Assembly (NCBI RefSeq): GCF_005938385.1
Contig: NZ_VCRA01000004.1
Location: 188,206-252,205 of the forward strand
From: Paenibacillus mesophilus
Lineage (GTDB): Bacteria > Bacillota > Bacilli > Paenibacillales > NBRC-103111
Direction of reading: 5' to 3'
Length of the DNA stretch: 64,000 bases
A program made the translations under genes and the position numbers. The notes under the pieces were generated by a model. That model worked only from the letters and a program-made list of their open reading frames with translations, had not been told where the DNA came from and ran no database searches. This document shows positions 24,933 to 33,449 of this stretch, piece after piece (within the stretch, counting starts at the first letter, position 1; every line of letters begins with the position of its first letter).

Positions 24933-27900
24933 TCATACGGATTTTTCGTGAACGGTTTCGAAGGCTAACGGAATTTTGCACGCCGCACCCTCGCGGATAT
25001 CATAAACGAAGCCTTTGGCGAAATCTTCCGGATCGGCAAAGCCGCGTACCGGCGTAACGTCCCCGATCCCGAAAACGAACCGGTTTCCCTGCCGCTCTTC
25101 GACGCGTTCGATCCGGTAGCTGCCGTTGCGCTCTCCGTCCGTTTCAATGTACAGATAAGAGCCTGCCAAGCGGGCTATCTCCGCATAGGAGTGATCCAGC
25201 TCCACGACAATCCGGTTTTCCGTGCGGAGTTCTTTCGTGAAATCGACGACGGTTCCCGTCAACGCTCCCCGCTCCGTCCCGATCATGCCGCCCAGCACGG
25301 TGCCGTCATGCATATAACCGTAAGCCGGAATCCCGCTCTCTTCGGAGATTATACCGAAGAAGCCCTTGAACGCATACTTGTCATCGACGATATAGGTCGT
25401 ATCGGGATCGAGCGAATTGACGATGTAATCCGTTCGTCCGCTGACCAGTTCCACCCGGACTGCGGCGGCCCCGGTTCCGGCAAAAGGTTTTCCGCCGACT
25501 TTCAGCGGCACCCGGCTGACGGAACGGATAAACCGGCTGCCGTCGTACGCCTCGATAACCGAAACGAACTGGCTGTCCAGAAGCTCCCCGGTCCGGCGGA
25601 CGATCAAATATTTCAAGCGCTTCGGATTGCCCGGTTTGTTGCGCGGAGGCTCCCCGTCGGCCAGAGCGACCTCGTCCGCATCGCCCAGCATGGTCAGGCG
25701 CAGCCGTATATCCGCAACCTCCGGCAGCACCTCCCAAGTGTCCTGTATGTTCCATTCGACGCTGAACGCGCTCGGAGGGTTGACGTCCCGCTCCACACTG
25801 CGCAAATAATGAAAGCCGCTTCCCTTGTAGCCTGCGCCGCCCGGCTGGTCGCGCTCCTTCTCGCCGAAGGCCGTATGGGGGCCCGCATATGTACCGGTCG
25901 GCTGACTGATGAGGGTCAGCTCCTCCGTCGATACGGTTTCCCCGGCTCCATGGAAGCTGAAGTGATGATCGGAGCCGCCCTTCACGCGGAAAAAATCGAC
26001 CGCGTAAGAATGGAATCCGTCCGCTCTCACGTAAGCGGTCGTCCGGCGGTAGCGCACCGTCTGCGGATATGCGTTCGGGGCTTCCGCATCGATCAGCTTC
26101 ACCCGTTCACCGTCATCGAAATGCCGCGGAATCCCTACCCATTGCTCGCATTGCTTGGACTTGTCGACCACTACGGTATTGTGGCTGATCGTATTGCTGA
26201 CCCACTCCACCCGATTCGGGTGGCCCCCGGTATATTCGGGATATCCCAGATCCGGGGCCAGATCGAGCCCGAACGCATGAATGCCGATATTCAACGCATC
26301 TCGATGCCCGTGACCGCTCGTTCTCCCGTAGTACATCCACAAATCCCTTAAGGCGCGTCCCCCGGTCTCCTCTCCGTCCCGCAGAACGGCAAATCCGTAC
26401 CCCGTCAAATTGACGCTTCCGAGCCGGAGCGGACCGTGTTCGGCTACAATACTCCTTACCTTCTCCGTCAATGCGTCGGGATCCCGGGAAAATACATCCC
26501 CGCTGATGCCATCCAGCCGGTTGCCGTTCAGCAAATACGCCGCCTGAGCATAGATCGGGTCGCCGAACCGTTCAAATGCTTTCAACATATCCGTCATTTT
26601 CAGCGCAAACCCCGGCTTGCCCGTCAATCCGGAATCTCCGATCTGGGGGGTGTAGGCATCGATCATGATTAACGGGTATTGCGCGAACATTTTCCGGAAC
26701 TTTACGTTCCTGTACAGATCGGCTGACGGATACTTATCGTAGGCACCCAGTACGTCGGCGATATCCTGGTGCTGCTCCAGCCACAATCGGTTGTATCCCG
26801 CTCCCGCCGACGGAGGGAAGCCGTCCCGGTCCACCTGGTTCACGAGCCGGGGCAGCAGGTTTCCGCCCGTGATCCGGTACGGCTTTACCGCAAGCCCCCC
26901 CGCGCGGAACGCGAAATCCAGCCATTCCTTCGTCTCCGGGAACGAATCCAGCACGACTGCCGCTTTGGCAAGCACGCTGACCGTCCTACCGTTAGTGCTG
27001 AATATTTGCGCTTTCTTCACGCCTTCATACGCTTGACGGACGATGCCGTCCTCGATGTTCCTTCTGACGTCGGCTCCGGACGTCTTCGGGTTCGGCAATC
27101 TATAGCGCTTAGCCTGGGCGCTCAAATATGCGACGATTTCCGGATCGTCCGTCGCCGGAAAGAACGCATCGTACGCCGTAATCAGGTTGTCGATGACCCA
27201 CTGCTCCCATAGGCAGCCTATCGCTTTTCCTTGGCCGGTTCCGCCATGGGAGTTCAAGTAGGCTTCCGGGTCGAATGCCGCGATATCGAGAGCGGGATAG
27301 ACGTCCGCGATTCTGTCGAGCAGAATCGTGCCCGCAACCGCATATTTTCTTTCCCCCGTGAATACATAAGCATCGCGAAGCCCGGTTACCGCATTTTCTA
27401 TAAGTCCTTTGCTCCCCTGCCCGTACCAAAGAAACCAGTGGATATAGTGCGCTATAAACGTATACCGGTTCCCTTCCCCGTCCGACCACCCATACCCGTC
27501 GTCCACGCACCAGTCCGGCCCCTTTTCCGGGTAGAGCCGGTTCACGAGCAGGCTGCGGTCGGCCGATTCCGGCCTGAAAATGCCGTGAACGTCCAGTCCG
27601 CTCGCATAATAAGCGCCGAAATCGTTCGTAGGAAACAAATAGCCGCTGCTCGGATCCTTGATTTTCCAAGGCATGGTCAGCGGGTCGGCCGAATACGGGT
27701 AGTTTCCGTAGGCGTCGATCTGCTTCCCGGTCACGGGACTGCCAACCCGCTGATTGACGGCGTAGCTGCGGGGAAGCGTCTGGGGCGGGACGGCGCGCCA
27801 CAAATAATCGTATCCCGCCGCCAGAAACCGGTCCGCTTTGGCAACAGCGTCGTCCCGCAGCCTTTTCGCCCAATCGAACTTTCGGATATTGGCTCGTGCG

Positions 27901-27962
27901 CTCGAAAGCTTCTCTTCCGTATATAAGGTGCTGCGCGTTTTCCGATACGAGGTAACATCCAT
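24933..27962 (-). CDS. Large heparinase II/III-like polysaccharide lyase
   Basis: A 1009-residue protein without signal peptide, made of an N-terminal alpha/alpha toroid (to about residue 500) and beta-sandwich domains. The segment YYGRTSGHGHRDALNIGIHAFGLDLAPDLGYPEY is typical of the heparinase_II_III domain, with catalytic His/Tyr. The stretch SNTISHNTVVVDKSKQ also fits. Substrates of the family are uronate polysaccharides or oligosaccharides (heparin, alginate, others). ATG 27962 follows GGAGGG; a longer in-frame start overlaps this site. First gene of the operon lyase, beta-helix, dppA. The promoter region has ATACATGTAT-type palindromes next to the divergent GntR-SBP regulator. Confidence 0.85.
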   Translation of the reverse strand: MDVTSYRKTRSTLYTEEKLSSARANIRKFDWAKRLRDDAVAKADRFLAAGYDYLWRAVPPQTLPRSYAVNQRVGSPVTGKQIDAYGNYPYSADPLTMPWKIKDPSSGYLFPTNDFGAYYASGLDVHGIFRPESADRSLLVNRLYPEKGPDWCVDDGYGWSDGEGNRYTFIAHYIHWFLWYGQGSKGLIENAVTGLRDAYVFTGERKYAVAGTILLDRIADVYPALDIAAFDPEAYLNSHGGTGQGKAIGCLWEQWVIDNLITAYDAFFPATDDPEIVAYLSAQAKRYRLPNPKTSGADVRRNIEDGIVRQAYEGVKKAQIFSTNGRTVSVLAKAAVVLDSFPETKEWLDFAFRAGGLAVKPYRITGGNLLPRLVNQVDRDGFPPSAGAGYNRLWLEQHQDIADVLGAYDKYPSADLYRNVKFRKMFAQYPLIMIDAYTPQIGDSGLTGKPGFALKMTDMLKAFERFGDPIYAQAAYLLNGNRLDGISGDVFSRDPDALTEKVRSIVAEHGPLRLGSVNLTGYGFAVLRDGEETGGRALRDLWMYYGRTSGHGHRDALNIGIHAFGLDLAPDLGYPEYTGGHPNRVEWVSNTISHNTVVVDKSKQCEQWVGIPRHFDDGERVKLIDAEAPNAYPQTVRYRRTTAYVRADGFHSYAVDFFRVKGGSDHHFSFHGAGETVSTEELTLISQPTGTYAGPHTAFGEKERDQPGGAGYKGSGFHYLRSVERDVNPPSAFSVEWNIQDTWEVLPEVADIRLRLTMLGDADEVALADGEPPRNKPGNPKRLKYLIVRRTGELLDSQFVSVIEAYDGSRFIRSVSRVPLKVGGKPFAGTGAAAVRVELVSGRTDYIVNSLDPDTTYIVDDKYAFKGFFGIISEESGIPAYGYMHDGTVLGGMIGTERGALTGTVVDFTKELRTENRIVVELDHSYAEIARLAGSYLYIETDGERNGSYRIERVEERQGNRFVFGIGDVTPVRGFADPEDFAKGFVYDIREGAACKIPLAFETVHEKSV

Positions 27963-28010
27963 GGATAGCCCTCCGGACTGCATCATTGATTTCTATAATC
28001 GGTATAAGTA

Positions 28011-28024
28011 TAGGACATGTATCA
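28011..28024. promoter_or_regulatory. Operator-like half site, lyase promoter
   Basis: TAGGACATGTATCA shares the ACATGTAT core with the perfect palindrome at 28093. It lies 50 bases upstream of the lyase start codon, near a TATACT-like box on the minus strand. Confidence 0.5.
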
Positions 28025-28092
28025 ATTATTCGAGACTTGACGTACTCAATCCAAAAAAAACGGTCCTTTTTGCACTCAAACGCGATCAGAAG

Positions 28093-28110
28093 TATAATAC
28101 ATGTATTATA
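28093..28110. promoter_or_regulatory. Perfect 18-bp palindrome TATAATACATGTATTATA
   Basis: TATAATACA/TGTATTATA is perfectly symmetric and lies in the divergent region between the lyase operon and the GntR regulator. Closely similar sequences occur at 31393 and 31456 ahead of the M14 peptidase gene. The distribution suggests the operator of the GntR-SBP protein. Confidence 0.7.
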
Positions 28111-28174
28111 AGAAAAACGTCTATCGACGTAATTCAAGGATGAGCGACCGCGATCTAGAGGAAGTTTTTCCTGG

Positions 28175-28226
28175 TTCAGAAACTCGCACTTCGCTTTAAC
28201 GCTTTAGCGAAGTTAAACTTTCTGAA
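28175..28226 (+). other. Stable leader hairpin before the GntR-SBP gene
   Basis: TTCAGAAA (28175-28182) pairs with TTTCTGAA (28219-28226), and ACTTCGCT (28188-28195) with AGCGAAGT (28206-28213). The hairpin is within 24 bases of the start codon and has no T tract after it, so a role in translation or mRNA stability is possible. Confidence 0.6.
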
Positions 28227-28249
28227 ACGATAAGAAAGCGAGAGATGTT

Positions 28250-29635
28250 ATGAGAAGAAAGACCGATTTTCGATATACCGAGCTTGCCGATCTTTTGCGC
28301 AAAAAAATTTTGACGAAAGAAATCAAACCCGGACAGTTTCTGATGTCCGAGAACGAGCTTCACAATCAATACCGGGTAAGCAGGGTAACAGTACGCAAAA
28401 GCCTGGAGCTGCTGCTGAACGAAGGCCTGATCATCAAAAAAGCGGGCCAAGGCAGCATGGTTCCCCATGATTTGACCGTCGAAGAAGGCAAACAGAAACT
28501 GCTGCGGATCGTCGCTATCTCGCCCTCTCATTTCGTCGATCACTGCATGCCGATCATCATCAGACGCTTTCAGGACCTCCATCCCGAGGTCGAGGTGAAG
28601 GTGCTGCGGTTTCCCCACCCTGAATTTTGGAGCAATATTCGCAACAATCGCGAATTGGGGTTTCAACCCGACATCATGCTGCTGACCGACAGGCATTTCC
28701 ATATGTTTTTGCAGACCGGGGATTTCGCCGATCTTCGTCCGATGCTCGGTGCGGACTTGAATACGCTCTACTCCCGATTGACTTCGGCTTTTCGCACCCG
28801 CGAGGTCGTGAAGGCGCTGCCGGCCGGTTTTTCCCCGGTTTATTTGGCTTACAATCCGCTTCTCTTCAAAAAATACGGCGTTCCCGAGCCGGACGGCAGA
28901 TGGATCAAGGAAGATTTTATCCGCACGGCCCAGAAGCTGACGATCGATACGAACGGCGACGGTATTCTGGATTTGTACGGCTTCTCTTTGTCCAGCATGT
29001 TGAGCCGCTGGTCGGTGATCGCTTTGCAGCAGGGCGTCAATTTTCATTCGTTCATCCATACCGAACCTATGGAAAATACGTTGACATTTATTCATGACCT
29101 GTTGTATCGATACCGGGTCGCGTATCGCCATTCCGTCTCGGAATTCGACTTGGAATCCCATCCCTTCCTTCATCAGAGAACGGCCATGATGCTGACGACG
29201 TCGATTGAACTGGCCGGCATGCGGCAGGCGCGGCTGCCGTTTGAGCCGGGAGTCGCCTACTTGCCTTTCGGCGATACCCGCAGGACGACCTTGGCAGCCA
29301 ACGTATTTGCCGTACATTCCGGTTGTACCCAGATGGAAATGGCCGGACATTTTCTACGGACTGCCGTACGCCCCGATGTTCAGGAAGAAATCGCCCGTCA
29401 AACCGGGCAGTTGTCCGCCATTCCGTCAATCAATGAGAAGGTGTGGGAGAAAGGGTACCTCGATAAGCTGAACATCGCGGACGGCCAAATCGACAACAAT
29501 TTCTTCGTTCATGACCTCGTTCCTCATAAACAGGACCTTTATAACAGGCTCCACACCGGTATGCAGCTGTTTTGGACCGGAATGGAATCGGCCAAAGATT
29601 TTGCCAAACGCCTCATGAACCATACTCCCCGCTAG
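28250..29635 (+). CDS. GntR-family regulator fused to an extracellular-type solute-binding domain
   Basis: A 461-residue cytoplasmic regulator. Residues 1-70 are a GntR winged helix (YTELADLLRKKI..MSENELHNQYRVSRVTVRKSLELLLNEGLIIKKAGQGS). Residues 82-450 resemble a family-1 ABC solute-binding protein: IVAISPSHFVDHCMPIIIRRFQDLHPEVEVKV, QPDIMLLTDRHFHMF, then GDGILDLYGFSLSS. There is no signal peptide, so the periplasmic-type domain must sense a sugar or oligosaccharide inside the cell. The lyase operon is divergent and the M14 peptidase convergent; both carry the palindromes. The ribosome binding site is weak (GCGAGAG). Confidence 0.87.
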   Translation: MRRKTDFRYTELADLLRKKILTKEIKPGQFLMSENELHNQYRVSRVTVRKSLELLLNEGLIIKKAGQGSMVPHDLTVEEGKQKLLRIVAISPSHFVDHCMPIIIRRFQDLHPEVEVKVLRFPHPEFWSNIRNNRELGFQPDIMLLTDRHFHMFLQTGDFADLRPMLGADLNTLYSRLTSAFRTREVVKALPAGFSPVYLAYNPLLFKKYGVPEPDGRWIKEDFIRTAQKLTIDTNGDGILDLYGFSLSSMLSRWSVIALQQGVNFHSFIHTEPMENTLTFIHDLLYRYRVAYRHSVSEFDLESHPFLHQRTAMMLTTSIELAGMRQARLPFEPGVAYLPFGDTRRTTLAANVFAVHSGCTQMEMAGHFLRTAVRPDVQEEIARQTGQLSAIPSINEKVWEKGYLDKLNIADGQIDNNFFVHDLVPHKQDLYNRLHTGMQLFWTGMESAKDFAKRLMNHTPR

Positions 29636-29645
29636 AGTCGGGGAG
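29625..29645. terminator. Hairpin between convergent genes
   Basis: CTCCCCG/CGGGGAG with a 7-base loop overlaps the end of the regulator gene and precedes the M14 gene end. There is no clear T tract. Confidence 0.5.
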
Positions 29646-29667
29646 GAACTCCTCTTCCGACGCCGGA

Positions 29668-31260
29668 CTAGAGATCCTGCAGCGAGACTTCGCAACGCAC
29701 GGACCCCGCTCTCGGATGGCCGGCCTCGATCGATGCGGCGAATCGATTCTCTTCCGCTCTGATAAACCATTCCACTGCAAAGGAACCGCCCGCAGGGGCC
29801 AGAGAATCGGTTTGATGCACGGCGCTCCGGTTCAAAATCTCGATGCCTTCCCCGACCAGCCTGACCGTAACCGGCCGTTTCATATCCGGGCTGCCGCCTT
29901 CCTGCATGACCTCCGTCGATAGCCCGCCAATATTGCCGACTGTCGCGCGGATACGGAACAGACGCGCCCCTAGCGGAGTCGCCTCCACGTTCGCCACGAT
30001 CAAGCGGGGACACATGGCCGCGTGCCTGAGCACAAACCCGGTCGTTCCGGGAACGACCCCCTCCATATCGGGCGGATACATGAACCGCGCGCTTCCCGCC
30101 ATCATGCCGCCGATTTCCACCTCGCCCAGCTGCGGGTGGCCGAACGTCCGCCAAGGCATGAAGATCCGGCTGCCATGGCCGTCGTGAAAGGCGAGAAGGC
30201 GCCGCATATATTCCTCCCTCATCTTGTCGTCGGATCGAATGATCTCGTTCGGCTGCAATCCGATACTCGTAAACCCGAAGCCCACTTCGATCACATAATG
30301 GGAAATTCCGAGCTTCGCGTAGGCCCAATCGTTCGAATTGCCGTTCAACCGGATCGGAGCGCCGCCAAAATTGTAATTGTCGGTGGACATGAGCGGAAAT
30401 CCGGTTATTTCCTCCGCCAGTTTGCCGATCTGCATCGTAGTCCGCAAATCACCGGCATGAAATTGGGAATCCGGCTTATACGATGTCCGCAGCACGGCGT
30501 GCGTTCCGCAATGAAAATCGACGCCGGCGAAAATATTCGGATGCGCGACCTGGAACTCGGCAATCGCCCGCATTTCCGGCTCGGATAAAGGAAAAGCGGA
30601 TGCGACCGCGCCCGGCTTCCATTCGACGGGATAGCTCCGGTTGAAGTCGACGCGACGCGGGCTCGCCGGAGGCGTGCCGTCGTAGTCGCGGATCAGTCCT
30701 TCTTGCGCCACATGGTAGAAGGCGCCTTCCATGTCCCCCGGTTCCCTCCGGATCATGAGCCGGGGCTCGTCGGGGTGCTCCTTGTAAAGTCCGAGCGGAT
30801 CGCGCCAACGCATTTGCAGCACATATCCGTCCCCGTTTATATCCTGAGGCAGCAATTGGTTTTTGCGAAAAGTATCTTCGTACCGATTGCGGATATCGAT
30901 TTGCGCCGACAAGGCATAGTCGCTCCCGTCCGGGTCCGCGCAAGGCACGATGTAGAACGCCACCCGCTTCAGCAGCTCGCGGTAGTCGTCCACCGTCAGC
31001 AGCGCGTGGAGGATATGCAGCGCCGCCGTAATTCCCGCTCCCTCGATGGCGTGAAGACCGGCCTGTATGTAATAGGCTCCCTTCGATTCGGCCGGACCCG
31101 TCGACGGGTCGTTGACTTCGGCCAAATATACGTGTCTGCCTTGTTTCGTCTGCGCGAGCGGGATCAGCCGAACGAAGGAAGGATGCTCCGACTGGATTTG
31201 CTTCAGGAACCCGGTCCACTCCTCGTATCGATAGAACGAATCGTACTTTAATGACGCCAA
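29668..31260 (-). CDS. M14 family zinc carboxypeptidase-like protein, cytoplasmic
   Basis: A 530-residue protein. The metal-binding HxxE is H70-x-x-E73 in AGLHAIEGAG. The third ligand is in VDFHCGTH (H250 or H254), and the catalytic Glu is probably E325 in YVIEVGFGF. DWAY at 311-314 is also typical of the family. The last 130 residues form a beta-rich accessory domain. There is no signal peptide, so it acts on imported peptides or amides. Its leader has two copies of the ATACATGTAT palindrome and a possible cre site, linking it to the GntR-SBP regulon. The exact substrate is unknown; peptidoglycan-type or amino-acid-capped oligosaccharides are speculative options. Confidence 0.83.
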   Translation of the reverse strand: MASLKYDSFYRYEEWTGFLKQIQSEHPSFVRLIPLAQTKQGRHVYLAEVNDPSTGPAESKGAYYIQAGLHAIEGAGITAALHILHALLTVDDYRELLKRVAFYIVPCADPDGSDYALSAQIDIRNRYEDTFRKNQLLPQDINGDGYVLQMRWRDPLGLYKEHPDEPRLMIRREPGDMEGAFYHVAQEGLIRDYDGTPPASPRRVDFNRSYPVEWKPGAVASAFPLSEPEMRAIAEFQVAHPNIFAGVDFHCGTHAVLRTSYKPDSQFHAGDLRTTMQIGKLAEEITGFPLMSTDNYNFGGAPIRLNGNSNDWAYAKLGISHYVIEVGFGFTSIGLQPNEIIRSDDKMREEYMRRLLAFHDGHGSRIFMPWRTFGHPQLGEVEIGGMMAGSARFMYPPDMEGVVPGTTGFVLRHAAMCPRLIVANVEATPLGARLFRIRATVGNIGGLSTEVMQEGGSPDMKRPVTVRLVGEGIEILNRSAVHQTDSLAPAGGSFAVEWFIRAEENRFAASIEAGHPRAGSVRCEVSLQDL

Positions 31261-31292
31261 ACGCGTTCACCTCCTGCGTTTTCCGCTTCGTA

Positions 31293-31306
31293 TTGCAGCG
31301 CTTACA
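31293..31306 (-). promoter_or_regulatory. Weak cre-like site
   Basis: On the minus strand TGTAAGCGCTGCAA matches the CcpA consensus TGWAANCGNTNWCA except near the end. It lies about 35 bases upstream of the M14 gene. Carbon-catabolite control is plausible but unproven. Confidence 0.3.
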
Positions 31307-31392
31307 TTTCACCAAAAGGCCAGCAGCGTCCCCGCGCCACCTCTACGTAAAAGCACCTGTCTTTCCGGAATTAAGTATACTCCGTTCAGTTT

Positions 31393-31410
31393 TATAATAC
31401 AAGTATAAAA
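31393..31410. promoter_or_regulatory. Degenerate copy of the ATACATGTAT operator
   Basis: TATAATACAAGTATAAAA keeps the left arm of the perfect palindrome and a degenerate right arm. It is in the M14 promoter region. Confidence 0.45.
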
Positions 31411-31455
31411 CTAGTATCGTTTTTTTATTAAAAAATGAGAATTGATTATTAAAAT

Positions 31456-31473
31456 TATAATACATGTATTGTT
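31456..31473. promoter_or_regulatory. Near-perfect copy of the operator palindrome
   Basis: TATAATACATGTATTGTT matches the 28093 palindrome over 15 of 18 positions, including the whole ATAATACATGTATT core. It lies 63 bases from the degenerate copy, about six helical turns, so cooperative binding or looping is possible. Confidence 0.6.
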
Positions 31474-31483
31474 TTTATTTTTG

Positions 31484-31508
31484 TAACAAAAAAGGCTGCA
31501 ACGGCAGC
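31484..31508 (-). terminator. Terminator of the epimerase-like gene
   Basis: On the minus strand GGCTGC/GCAGCC with a 4-base loop is followed by TTTTTTGTTAC, 8 bases after the stop codon. Confidence 0.85.
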
Positions 31509-31515
31509 CCCACTC

Positions 31516-32478
31516 TCAACGTCTGCCGCTTGCCGCCATATGTGCTCTTACCGTTTCCCGGATTCCACGCTCGTAGGGTGTCGCCGGCAGCGGGCCGATA
31601 CGCTCGAGGTATTTGGCTCCGCTCAGTACGAAAGGCTCCTCCGTCAAATACAGCATCTCCCTTACCTCGCGCATGAACGGGTTGAACAGCCCCAGTATCG
31701 CAAACGTTTTTCTCCCGATAGAACGAACCGGCTTTGCCTGCCCCGCTTCCGCCTGCGCGATGCGAACGAGCTCCGCCCCCGTAATCGTATCCGCTCCGGG
31801 GATATGCCATATCTCTCCGTAAGCATCATCGTTTATGGATAGCTCCACTACCGCTTTAGCGGCATCGGGCAAATATACATATTCGCGCGGTATGTCCAAC
31901 TTGCCGACGAACATGGCGGACTTCCGCTTGGCGATTGCATCCAATGTTACATGCAGCATGGAGTTCGGGACGTCCGGGCCGTAAAAATCCGGCAGGCGGG
32001 CGATCAACGCACGCGCTCCGTCCCGATGGGCGTCCATAATAACCCGCTCCATCTCCAGCCGCAGCTTCCCTTTGCGCGTATGCGGGCGTTTCGGATGCTG
32101 CTCCGTTGCAGGCGAGGCCGCAATTTTGCCATAAGCATAAATATTGTCGATGACGACCGTCTTCGCCCCCGCCTCCTTCGCCCCGCGCATGACCGACGCC
32201 GCAAGAGGCAGCAGCTTGTCGCCCCATTCCGGATAAGGGATTCCCATACTGTGATAGACGACGTCCGCTCCTACCGCCGCTCGGGCTATATCCTCGGGGC
32301 GCATCGCGTCCCCCGCCGCGACCGTAAGCAGCGGATCGTTACCGCAAGTGTCCGCCAGACGCTCCAGCTTTTCCTTCGACCTTCCGAACGCCACCGTCTC
32401 GATGCCCCTGCCGAGCAGTTCCTTCACCAACTCTCGTCCCATGCCTCCGGCCGCTCCCAATACAATCGCCCGTTTCAT
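31516..32478 (-). CDS. NAD(P)-dependent epimerase/dehydratase-like protein (atypical SDR)
   Basis: A 320-residue extended/atypical SDR. The Rossmann motif VLGAAGGMGRELVKELLGRG is at 5-24, and a family segment VIDNIYAYG lies near residue 117. The active-site Tyr would be in that segment. YGEIWHIPG and the C-terminal half match NAD-dependent epimerase family proteins; no sugar specificity can be read. ATG 32478 follows AAGGAGG; the longer ORF start lacks this. Its promoter has the same 15-bp dyad as the TetR gene next to it. Confidence 0.82.
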   Translation of the reverse strand: MKRAIVLGAAGGMGRELVKELLGRGIETVAFGRSKEKLERLADTCGNDPLLTVAAGDAMRPEDIARAAVGADVVYHSMGIPYPEWGDKLLPLAASVMRGAKEAGAKTVVIDNIYAYGKIAASPATEQHPKRPHTRKGKLRLEMERVIMDAHRDGARALIARLPDFYGPDVPNSMLHVTLDAIAKRKSAMFVGKLDIPREYVYLPDAAKAVVELSINDDAYGEIWHIPGADTITGAELVRIAQAEAGQAKPVRSIGRKTFAILGLFNPFMREVREMLYLTEEPFVLSGAKYLERIGPLPATPYERGIRETVRAHMAASGRR

Positions 32479-32501
32479 TCCGATTCCTCCTTGTTTTTTT
32501 A

Positions 32502-32516
32502 TTAACCAAAGGTCAA
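32502..32516. promoter_or_regulatory. TetR-type operator at the epimerase promoter
   Basis: TTAACCAAAGGTCAA is an imperfect dyad matching TTGACCAGTGTTCAA upstream of the TetR gene. The following ATTAA is shared as well. It lies just upstream of the ribosome binding site. Confidence 0.65.
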
Positions 32517-32697
32517 TTAAACCGCAAAAAAAATTCGCCATCCTTAACGGAAAAAACGACGTTATTTAGCTATTTTATACTCATTTTTTTCCTCTATTTA
32601 GTTGCAGCCGGACGGTATCGGCAATATAGCGTCGATTACTTCCGCTATTTTGCTACCGGTTCCAGTACAACGACGGCCTTATCAGCACGCTTCGTTC

Positions 32698-33285
32698 CTA
32701 TCGCAGCCCCCGTACCATCAAACCGACATACTGCTCCGCCAAGTCGCGCAGATGGTCAATCGTCTGATCGGTATGCAAATAATAGGCGACAAACCCGTGC
32801 AGCGATAAAAACAAGCTCCATGGAATCGTCAACGCCACGTCCCCCGTTGAGCCCGATTCCCGCAGCAGCTGCAGTACGGCTGCCGCGAAACGGTCGTAGG
32901 AAGCCATCTGGGCGCTGCGGGCCGCTTCGTTCAGCTCCGATTGCTCCAGCATAAACATGATCTCGTAATGCGGCTTATGGTCCAGCCCAAAGCGGATATA
33001 GGCCGTAAAGATCCGTTCGAGCGTCGCCGCAGGGTCTCCCGTATGCTCACGCATCGCCTCGTCCAACCTGTCGTTCAGCTTGTCGAAATCGGACATGACC
33101 ATCGCGCTGAATAAAGCGGCTTTGTCCTTGAAATGGTAGTAGAGCGCCCCATGGCTGTACCCCAAACGTCCGGCTATCCCCCGCATCGAAACGGACCGGT
33201 ACCCTTGGGTGACGAAAAGATCGCGCGCCGCCTGCATAATTTTTTCTTTGTCCAGCTCTTCGTCTACCGCTTTCCGGGGAGTCAT
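32698..33285 (-). CDS. TetR-family repressor
   Basis: A 195-residue regulator. Residues 14-60 form the HTH (IMQAARDLFVTQGYRSVSMRGIAGRLGYSHGALYYHFKDKAALFSAM). The C-terminal all-helical domain should bind a small ligand of unknown nature. AGGAGCGG precedes the ATG. A dyad upstream of its own start and the same dyad before the epimerase gene indicate autorepression and control of that gene. Confidence 0.9.
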   Translation of the reverse strand: MTPRKAVDEELDKEKIMQAARDLFVTQGYRSVSMRGIAGRLGYSHGALYYHFKDKAALFSAMVMSDFDKLNDRLDEAMREHTGDPAATLERIFTAYIRFGLDHKPHYEIMFMLEQSELNEAARSAQMASYDRFAAAVLQLLRESGSTGDVALTIPWSLFLSLHGFVAYYLHTDQTIDHLRDLAEQYVGLMVRGLR

Positions 33286-33304
33286 CGTTTATCCGCTCCT
33301 TTTT

Positions 33305-33319
33305 TTGACCAGTGTTCAA
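33305..33319. promoter_or_regulatory. TetR-type operator at the tetR promoter
   Basis: TTGACCAGTGTTCAA fits a TTGACC-N3-GGTCAA-type dyad with one mismatch. It is 20 bases upstream of the TetR start, consistent with autoregulation. Confidence 0.65.
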
Positions 33320-33449
33320 TTAATATCATACTCCGCTTTCGCTTCAACGTCAAATCGTGGATTGCCAGCCTTGCGCGACTATGGTACTGTTAAGATAATC
33401 GGTTATTTGATTTAAGTTACCATATTCTAAATAATGACGGTGATCCGAT

